Shown: in pieces, positions 1-4,303 of the stretch
How the letters are laid out: every line of letters begins with the position of its first letter
Position numbering within the stretch: the first letter of the stretch is position 1
NCBI GenBank assembly: GCA_026417675.1
Contig: JAOACV010000236.1
Location: 1-5,218, forward strand
Length of the DNA stretch: 5,218 bases
Direction of reading: 5' to 3'
Origin: Verrucomicrobiia bacterium
Lineage (GTDB): Bacteria; Verrucomicrobiota; Verrucomicrobiia; CAIQCK01
Program-made: the position numbers and the translations under genes
The notes under the pieces: model-generated
Told to the model about the DNA's origin: nothing
Databases searched by the model: none
What the model saw: the letters and a program-made list of their open reading frames with translations, nothing else

Positions 1-442
1 CGGCTATGGCGCTGGTGACTGCGAGCCGCGCTGGCTCGGCGGCGGAATGCGCGGCAACGCCGGCCTCAATGATGCCGCGGTGGAACAGATCCAAGTATTC
101 CGGATCGGCCGGCGGCACCAGCAGGTCTCCAGCCCAAGCAAGTTGATCGTTGGTGACGGGGCCGGAGTGGGTGTGGCTGGCGCTGATGAGGATGTTGCCG
201 GCGGGAATGCCGGTCGCCCTACTGATCGCCTCGCGGCAAATGGCCGTCGAGCGTTGCGAAATGAACAAAATATCCAGGCCAATCAGCAGGAGCGTCGTCT
301 CGCCGTCGGCGAGATAAAGCGCGGATGCGAGCAAGGGATCATGCACGCCTGTGGAGATGCGCGCCACATGCGGATAGCCGACGAGAAACGACGGTTTTGT
401 CGGCGTGATGTCGCGGACGGCGCAGCCAGCCTGCAGGCTCAT
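1..442 (-). CDS. Neutral/alkaline non-lysosomal ceramidase N-terminal-domain protein (PF04734-like), C-terminus cut off by window edge
   Basis: This reading frame stays open from ATG 442-440 to the left window edge, giving 147 residues and no stop. The N-terminus goes straight into the family signature: AGCAVRDITP (residues 5-14), GVHDPLLASALYL (32-44), LLIGLDILF (52-60), then TGIPAGNILISASHTHSGP (77-95). The HTHSGP histidines (H90, H92) match the zinc-binding/active-site segment of neutral ceramidases; the remaining metal and nucleophile residues lie beyond the edge. Known members hydrolyse the amide bond of ceramide, but many bacterial relatives sit in sugar operons with unknown substrates. 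No signal peptide is visible: the domain starts about four residues from the Met, unlike secreted ceramidases, which suggests a cytoplasmic enzyme. The start is supported by GGAG seven bases upstream and by the ATGA overlap with the cupin stop, implying translational coupling. The fold is fairly sure; the substrate is unknown. Confidence 0.85.
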   Translation of the reverse strand, partial: MSLQAGCAVRDITPTKPSFLVGYPHVARISTGVHDPLLASALYLADGETTLLLIGLDILFISQRSTAICREAISRATGIPAGNILISASHTHSGPVTNDQLAWAGDLLVPPADPEYLDLFHRGIIEAGVAAHSAAEPARLAVTSAIA

Positions 443-834
443 CTGGAATCTCCACAGTAGTTGCCGCCGATTGGGATGCGAGGCTCGGCGAAGTAATTGT
501 CGTCAATGACGCACGGCCTAGAGACTTCGAGCAGCAACGCGGCGCCGCAGCCGGTGAACTGATGCAGATGACCGCAGGCAATACGCAGCGTGTCACCGGG
601 GTCCATCCCCCGGACGTGTCCGTCGTATTCGATTTCAATTTGGTCTTTCACAACGAAGAACGTCTCCAGTTTGGCCTTGTGATGGTGCTTCGGGCAAGTC
701 TGGCCATCGAAGACCAACAGGAATCTGCCACAATAGCCGGCCGCTTCTTCGTTGGCGACCCAATATTCGATCGGTCCGGTCTTGTCGAACTCTCCGAGTC
801 CAAAGTCGAGCACAAGCGGTTCGACTGCCGGCAT
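439..834 (-). CDS. Single-domain cupin, D-lyxose-isomerase-like sugar isomerase family
   Basis: A 131-residue protein made of one cupin barrel. Cupin motif 1 is G44-x5-H50-x-H52-x4-E57, in CPKHHHKAKLETFF. Motif 2 is PGD (79-81) followed by CGHLHQF (87-93), with H91 as the fourth metal ligand. H50, H52, E57 and H91 would therefore bind one divalent metal. After the barrel come LLEVS (101-105) and DDNYFAEPRIP (111-121), a pattern I associate with D-lyxose ketol-isomerases and the related cupin found with some sialic-acid-synthase-like proteins. The likely role is aldose-ketose isomerisation of a sugar, but a non-catalytic or epimerase role is possible. Classical D-lyxose isomerases (YdaE type) are larger, about 225 residues. 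The start is ATG 834, 31 bases after the upstream stop, with only a weak GGAA eight bases away; the open frame reaches further up but without cupin-like sequence. It overlaps the next gene by ATGA. Its DNA is less GC-rich than the repressor gene. The cupin call is strong; the isomerase call is moderate. Confidence 0.85.
   Translation of the reverse strand: MPAVEPLVLDFGLGEFDKTGPIEYWVANEEAAGYCGRFLLVFDGQTCPKHHHKAKLETFFVVKDQIEIEYDGHVRGMDPGDTLRIACGHLHQFTGCGAALLLEVSRPCVIDDNYFAEPRIPIGGNYCGDSR
450..453 (-). promoter_or_regulatory. Ribosome binding site of the PF04734 gene
   Basis: GGAG on the minus strand, seven bases before ATG 442-440 and inside the last codons of the cupin gene. It fixes the start of the left-edge gene and supports coupled translation across the ATGA overlap. 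Confidence 0.6.
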
Positions 835-865
835 GGCGAGGTTCCATTGTCGAGTTGGTCCATGA

Positions 866-2008
866 TTACACAGCCGCTGTTGCTTGCTTGCTATGCGACT
901 CCAACGCCGCGGTGAACAACCTGTGGCTGAGCGCGGCTTCTTCGGGCGTAACGCAGCCGGCGGCGGGGCGTAGCGGCTGACCGTGGGCGAGTTCGTAGGT
1001 GAACGCGGCGAGCATTTGCTGGCAGGCGTCGGAGAAACCAAACTCGAAGATGCCGCCGGTGATCGCCTTGAACGCCGGCTCGTAGCCCACGTCGGTTTGC
1101 TGCCAGCATTGCTCGCCGCCGGTGTAGTGGAGGGTTTCCAGCAGCTTCGGGTTCTTGGTCGAGAACCGAGCGCAGGCTTTGGTGCCTTTGATTTCGACAT
1201 ACCACGTGTTTTTCTCGCCGGGGGCGATGCGCTGGAGCTTGATCGTCCACGGGAACGGTTCGCCGCCGCGAGGGTCGGTCGTCTCGCACAGCAGCGTGGC
1301 GTTGTCCCATGTGCGGCAGGGGACGCGGCCGCCTTTGCCGTCAGGGCGTTCCTTGATGACGTCGGAGAGCACAGCGCGGACGTTACGCGGGATCCAGCCG
1401 GCGCGGAACGGCACGTGACAGGCGTGCATGCCGAGGTCGCCCATCACGCCGTATTCGCCGTTGACCTCCACCATGCGCTTCCAGTTGATCGGCTTGTTTG
1501 GGTCCAGGTCGCTGGAGTGCAGGAAGCCGGTGTTGACCTCGATGATCTGGCCGAAGGCGCCGGACTCGATCATTGCGAAGATGCGCTGGACCGCGGGATA
1601 GAACGGCATCTCCGAGGAGCAGCGCACAAGCTGGCGCGGATGCTGCGCGGCGCAGGCCGTGATGGCGTCATTGGCGTGCTTGTCCATGCCGAAGGGTTTC
1701 TCGCCCAGCAGATGTTTGCCCGCGCGAATGATGGCGCAATAAAACTCCCGGTGCAGATTGTGCGGCACGGCGCAATAGACCGCCTCCACGTCCGGGTTGG
1801 CCAGCAATTCGCGATAGTCCGCCGTGGACTGCCGAACCGACGGCATGCGCTCCACAAACCATTGCCGCGCCGCGTCAATCCGGTCGCACACCGCGATCAA
1901 CTCGGCGCGCACGTCCATGTCTGCGAGATGACACCAGCGCGCCATGGCGCTCGCCAGTTCGCGTCCCATCAATCCACAGCCGATGATGCCGTAGCGGATC
2001 GTTTTCAT
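866..2008 (-). CDS. Gfo/Idh/MocA-family NAD(P)-dependent oxidoreductase, complete
   Basis: A 380-residue protein with an N-terminal Rossmann fold: YGIIGCGLMG carries the dinucleotide-binding G10-x-G12-x-x-G15. VEAVYCAVPHNLHREF (74-89) and GKHLLGEKPFGM (97-108) follow, with EKP (103-105) holding the catalytic lysine K104. The C-terminal Gfo/Idh domain begins near residue 130 and contains GDLGMHACH (190-198). D191 and H195 correspond to the Asp and His that, with the EKP lysine, form the catalytic set of inositol dehydrogenases. The family oxidises or reduces a hydroxyl/keto group on sugars, cyclitols or their derivatives in the cytoplasm; the substrate is not predictable here. Length is usual for the family. 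One oddity: the Asp ending the common DxGxHxxD pattern is His198. The start ATG has GAGGGAG seven bases upstream, overlapping the aminotransferase stop, so the two genes are probably co-translated. TAA ends the gene at 866-868. Confidence 0.93.
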   Translation of the reverse strand: MKTIRYGIIGCGLMGRELASAMARWCHLADMDVRAELIAVCDRIDAARQWFVERMPSVRQSTADYRELLANPDVEAVYCAVPHNLHREFYCAIIRAGKHLLGEKPFGMDKHANDAITACAAQHPRQLVRCSSEMPFYPAVQRIFAMIESGAFGQIIEVNTGFLHSSDLDPNKPINWKRMVEVNGEYGVMGDLGMHACHVPFRAGWIPRNVRAVLSDVIKERPDGKGGRVPCRTWDNATLLCETTDPRGGEPFPWTIKLQRIAPGEKNTWYVEIKGTKACARFSTKNPKLLETLHYTGGEQCWQQTDVGYEPAFKAITGGIFEFGFSDACQQMLAAFTYELAHGQPLRPAAGCVTPEEAALSHRLFTAALESHSKQATAAV

Positions 2009-2015
2009 GCTCGCG

Positions 2016-2022
2016 CTCCCTC
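2016..2022 (-). promoter_or_regulatory. Ribosome binding site of the Gfo/Idh/MocA gene
   Basis: GAGGGAG on the minus strand lies seven bases before ATG 2008-2006 and shares bases with the TGA stop of the aminotransferase gene. It is the strongest Shine-Dalgarno in the window and supports both the chosen start and co-translation. Confidence 0.75.
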
Positions 2023-3391
2023 AGTAACCGAGTTCTTGCGCCGTTTCGCCGATGGCTTCGTCAATGATGTCAAGCCCCTTGAGCAACACCTCGTCCTCCA
2101 TCACGACCGCCGGACTCATCCGCAGGATGTGGCCCGCGGGAATCCACGCGAGGCCTTTACGAAACGCCTTCTGATAGACCCGCTTGCCCGCCTCGTCGAA
2201 CGGCTCCTTCGTCTTGCGATCCTTCACCAGCTCGATGCCCATCAGACAGCCCTTGGCGCGCACGTCGCCGATGATGCGGTGCTCGGCCATCATCTTCTTC
2301 ATGCGTTTCATCGCCAGCTCGCCAAGATGCAGCGAACGGGCCAGCAGATTCTCCTCCTCGATGACCTCGGTGGAAGCCAGCGCCGCCGCGCAGGCCATCG
2401 GGTTGCCGCCGTAGGACGACGAGGCGCTGATCTTCTCGAATGACTCCTTGAACGGCTCGCGCACAGCGACGCAGGTGACGGGGAAACCGTTGCCGAAGCC
2501 TTTGCCGATGGAGACGACGTCGGGCACGACGCCCCAATGCTCCATGCAGAGCCACTTGCCCGTGCGCGCCCAGCTTGTGAGCACCTCATCGGCCATGAGC
2601 AGGATGTTCCGCGCGTCGCAAAACCGGCGCAGCTTCGGAAAGAAATCGTCCGGCGGCATCACCGAGCCGCCCCAACCCTGAATCGGTTCGAGCACGAAAC
2701 CGGCGACGTCGTTGACCGTCGCGCGGTCAATGTATTCGCCGTAGAACTCCAGATACTTGTCCGTGTCAATCGTCCCGTCCGCCTTGGTCCACAGCGGCCG
2801 ATACGGGTTGGGCCGCGGCACCATGTGCATGCCCGGCGCGCGCACGCGGCCATAGACCGGCGAGCGAATCTCCGCCAGCGACACTGCGCCGTAGGTCTTG
2901 CCGTGGAAATCGTAAAAGCAGGAGATCATTTCGTTCTTGCCGCTGGCGGCGCGCAACACCCGCATGCCAGCCTCAACGGCCGCCGTGCCGCAGTCGTAGA
3001 ACTGGAATCCGTTGAGGTCGCCGGGCAACACCCGCGCGAGTTTTTCCAGCAACAGCGTCTTGATCGGCGTGGTGAAATCGTGCGCGTTCATCAACTGCCG
3101 CGCGTATTTGGCGACCGCCTCGCTGATCTTTGGATGACAATGGCCCAGCGTGGTCACGTAGATGCCCGAAGAGAAATCTATGTAGCGGTTGCCGTCCACA
3201 TCGGTCAGCACACAGCCGTAGCCGCTCTCAAACGTCACAGGGAACAGCTTCACCTGGCTGGAAAGGCCCTTGAAGAGCTTGGTGCAACGGTCGTGCCAGT
3301 GCTGCGATTGCGGTCCCGGCGGCGGCACCTTGATGTCGGGAATGGCTTTGAGATCCACATGTGCCCAGTTGGGGGTCGTCTTCGTCGTCAT
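2021..3391 (-). CDS. Class III PLP-dependent aminotransferase (GABA/ornithine aminotransferase family)
   Basis: A 456-residue cytoplasmic PLP enzyme of normal family length. Landmarks in order: GYGCVLTDVDGNRYIDFSSG (57-76), GHCHP (83-87), the phosphate-binding CGTAAVEAGMR (134-144), FYDFHGKTYG (159-168), EPIQGWGG (235-242), LLMADEV (264-270) whose D268 should pair with the PLP nitrogen, ARTG (275-278), SIGKG (294-298) with K297 as the Schiff-base lysine, SSSYGGNPMACAAA (324-337), and HILRMSPA (421-428) with R424 as the expected carboxylate-binding arginine. The family moves amino groups between an amine or omega-amino acid and a keto acid or aldehyde; this substrate is unknown. W240 stands where GABA/ornithine enzymes usually have Glu. 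I chose ATG 3391 because it forms an ATGA overlap with the repressor stop, has GGAGAAG five bases upstream, and begins the conserved protein; a 36-residue upstream extension of the frame lies inside the repressor gene and looks unlike protein. Confidence 0.95.
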   Translation of the reverse strand: MTTKTTPNWAHVDLKAIPDIKVPPPGPQSQHWHDRCTKLFKGLSSQVKLFPVTFESGYGCVLTDVDGNRYIDFSSGIYVTTLGHCHPKISEAVAKYARQLMNAHDFTTPIKTLLLEKLARVLPGDLNGFQFYDCGTAAVEAGMRVLRAASGKNEMISCFYDFHGKTYGAVSLAEIRSPVYGRVRAPGMHMVPRPNPYRPLWTKADGTIDTDKYLEFYGEYIDRATVNDVAGFVLEPIQGWGGSVMPPDDFFPKLRRFCDARNILLMADEVLTSWARTGKWLCMEHWGVVPDVVSIGKGFGNGFPVTCVAVREPFKESFEKISASSSYGGNPMACAAALASTEVIEEENLLARSLHLGELAMKRMKKMMAEHRIIGDVRAKGCLMGIELVKDRKTKEPFDEAGKRVYQKAFRKGLAWIPAGHILRMSPAVVMEDEVLLKGLDIIDEAIGETAQELGY

Positions 3392-4167
3392 GGTTTCTTC
3401 TCCGGTTTGATCGGCGCCAAGATCACCGTGGCGCCCGCGGCTTTGAGCGATCTGAGTTGAGACCTGTCGGCGTGCTCGTCGGTGATCAGCGCGGTCCATT
3501 TGTTGAGTTGCCCGAACCGCATCAAACCCGCCTTGCCGAGCTTGGAACTGTCGGCGAGCACAAACACGTGCGCGGCGCTGTCGGCCATCTTCCGCAACAT
3601 GCGGCCGACCGGCAGCGCGTTGTTATAGACGCCGCCCTTGGCATCAATCGCGTCGGCGCCGATGAACGCCACGTCCGCGCGCAGGTTCTCCAGATTCGCT
3701 TCCGTCAACGCGCCACCGAGGTCCGGCGCGTCGCGTCGCAACAGCCCGCCAAGCAACAACAATTCGATGCCCGGACTGAATTGCAGCGTCGAGGCGATGG
3801 GCAGCGAGGTGGTGATGACCGTCAGCCCTTCACGCGCCTTGAGCAACTCCGCCAACGCCAGCGTGGTGGTGCCCGAATCGAGCATGAGCGTGCGCGCCCT
3901 GCCAATCTCGCGGACTGCCGCGGCAGCGATGGCCCGCTTGGCGGCCTGGTTGACCTGCGTGCGCTGCAGGAAGCTGAACTCAAACGTCACGCGCTCGGCC
4001 AGCGTCGCGCCGCCGTGGGTGCGCACCACCCGCCCCTCCGCCTCCAGCGCCTGCAGGTCGCGACGGATGGTCATTTCGCTGACGCCGAGCCGGCGCGCGA
4101 GAAAGTCCACGCCGCAATGGCCCCGGGCTCTCAACCAATCAAGGATCGCCTGATGACGCGGCTGCAT
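3388..4167 (-). CDS. DeoR-family transcriptional regulator (sugar-responsive repressor)
   Basis: A 259-residue protein with typical DeoR architecture and length. The N-terminal winged helix-turn-helix spans roughly residues 3-58: VDFLARRLGVSEMTIRRDLQ (20-39) is the helix-turn-helix, and GRVVRTHGGA (45-54) is the family hallmark. The C-terminal effector domain (about 75-235) contains LMLDSGTTTLALAELL (94-109), VITTSLPIA (117-125), LLLLGGLLRRD (136-146), AFIGADAID (167-175) and LADSSKLGK (204-212), the ligand-binding loops of the DeoR/ribose-5-phosphate-isomerase-like fold. Family members usually repress a sugar operon and are released by a phosphorylated sugar intermediate; the effector here is unknown. 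It is the first gene of the apparent operon and overlaps the aminotransferase by ATGA, so it likely controls itself and the enzymes through the palindrome upstream. ATG 4167 gives the expected N-terminus, though no good Shine-Dalgarno precedes it. Confidence 0.95.
   Translation of the reverse strand: MQPRHQAILDWLRARGHCGVDFLARRLGVSEMTIRRDLQALEAEGRVVRTHGGATLAERVTFEFSFLQRTQVNQAAKRAIAAAAVREIGRARTLMLDSGTTTLALAELLKAREGLTVITTSLPIASTLQFSPGIELLLLGGLLRRDAPDLGGALTEANLENLRADVAFIGADAIDAKGGVYNNALPVGRMLRKMADSAAHVFVLADSSKLGKAGLMRFGQLNKWTALITDEHADRSQLRSLKAAGATVILAPIKPEKKP
3397..3403 (-). promoter_or_regulatory. Ribosome binding site of the aminotransferase gene
   Basis: GGAGAAG on the minus strand, five bases before ATG 3391-3389, within the last codons of the repressor gene. 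It decides the aminotransferase start against the longer open frame and supports coupling through the ATGA overlap. Confidence 0.7.
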
Positions 4168-4180
4168 GTTTCACGAGAAA

Positions 4181-4210
4181 TGTTTGATACTGTTTAATTA
4201 TGTTCGTTTC
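4181..4210. repeat. Three TGTT(T/C) direct repeats at exact 10-bp spacing
   Basis: On the plus strand TGTTT begins at 4181, TGTTT at 4191 and TGTTC at 4201, one helical turn apart and therefore on the same DNA face. The third copy is the left arm of the palindrome at 4201-4215. The array covers the predicted -10 box and transcription start of the repressor promoter, a fitting place for a repressor footprint. Chance in an AT-rich promoter is possible. Confidence 0.5.
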
Positions 4211-4225
4211 GAACACGACCGTCAA
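4197..4225 (-). promoter_or_regulatory. Sigma-70-like promoter of the DeoR-aminotransferase operon
   Basis: On the minus strand, TTGACG (4225-4220) is followed by a 17-base spacer and CATAAT (4202-4197): five of six matches to each consensus box with ideal spacing. Transcription would start near 4190, giving a short leader of about 23 bases before ATG 4167. It stands in the only AT-rich patch of an otherwise GC-rich window and points into the repressor gene. No other convincing promoter is visible further down the operon. Confidence 0.65.
4201..4215. promoter_or_regulatory. Probable DeoR-type operator palindrome inside the promoter
   Basis: TGTTCGTTTCGAACA is a perfect 6-bp inverted repeat around a 3-bp centre. 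From memory, its ATGTTCG half-site resembles that described for E. coli GlpR, a DeoR-family repressor, which also uses TTCG/CGAA arms. The palindrome fills most of the promoter spacer and covers the first two bases of the -10 box, so a bound protein would block RNA polymerase. The encoded DeoR protein is the obvious candidate ligand; this is inferred from position and sequence. Confidence 0.6.
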
Positions 4226-4283
4226 TAAGAATGCACGCAGTTCGTGAAGAACGATGATGGGGCTGCGGGAGGTCGGCCCCGGC

Positions 4284-4300
4284 GGCGCGGGTCCCGCGCC
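4284..4300 (-). terminator. GC-rich hairpin just after the first oxidoreductase gene (weak terminator candidate)
   Basis: GGCGCGG, a 3-base loop and CCGCGCC form a perfect 7-bp stem (8 bp if pairing is counted into the loop), three bases after the TGA stop at 4304-4306. A second possible stem, GGGGC with GCCCC (4280-4276 with 4263-4259), follows. Neither is followed by a run of T on the minus strand, so this is not a standard intrinsic terminator. It may instead pause polymerase or protect the transcript end. Confidence 0.35.
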
Positions 4301-4303
4301 GGA

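Noticed and set aside
47..460. Plus-strand open frame of 137 codons at the left end
   Set aside because: It is antisense to the PF04734 frame, which has specific motifs and a matching ribosome site.
835..1200. Upstream extension of the cupin reading frame
   Set aside because: The added part overlaps the dehydrogenase gene and is Ser/Arg/Pro-rich without cupin similarity. ATG 834 begins the conserved protein.
983..2443. Long plus-strand open frame of 486 codons
   Set aside because: It lies antisense to the dehydrogenase and aminotransferase genes, whose proteins show clear family motifs. Its translation is Arg/His/Ala-rich without recognisable domains, the usual shadow of GC-rich coding DNA.
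2537..3460. Plus-strand open frame of 307 codons
   Set aside because: Antisense shadow of the aminotransferase, with low-complexity Arg/His/Val composition and no motif.
3361..4197. Plus-strand open frame of 278 codons
   Set aside because: Antisense to the well-supported DeoR gene, rich in Arg and Gln, and without domain signatures.
4170..4248. Inverted near-match TTCACGAG (4170-4177, plus) and TTCACGAA (4248-4241, minus) as a looping operator pair
   Set aside because: Only seven of eight bases match and the second copy has no palindrome. Chance is likely in a region of this size.
4259..4300. Classical rho-independent terminator after the first oxidoreductase
   Set aside because: The stems are good but no T-run follows on the minus strand, so only a weak hairpin call is kept.
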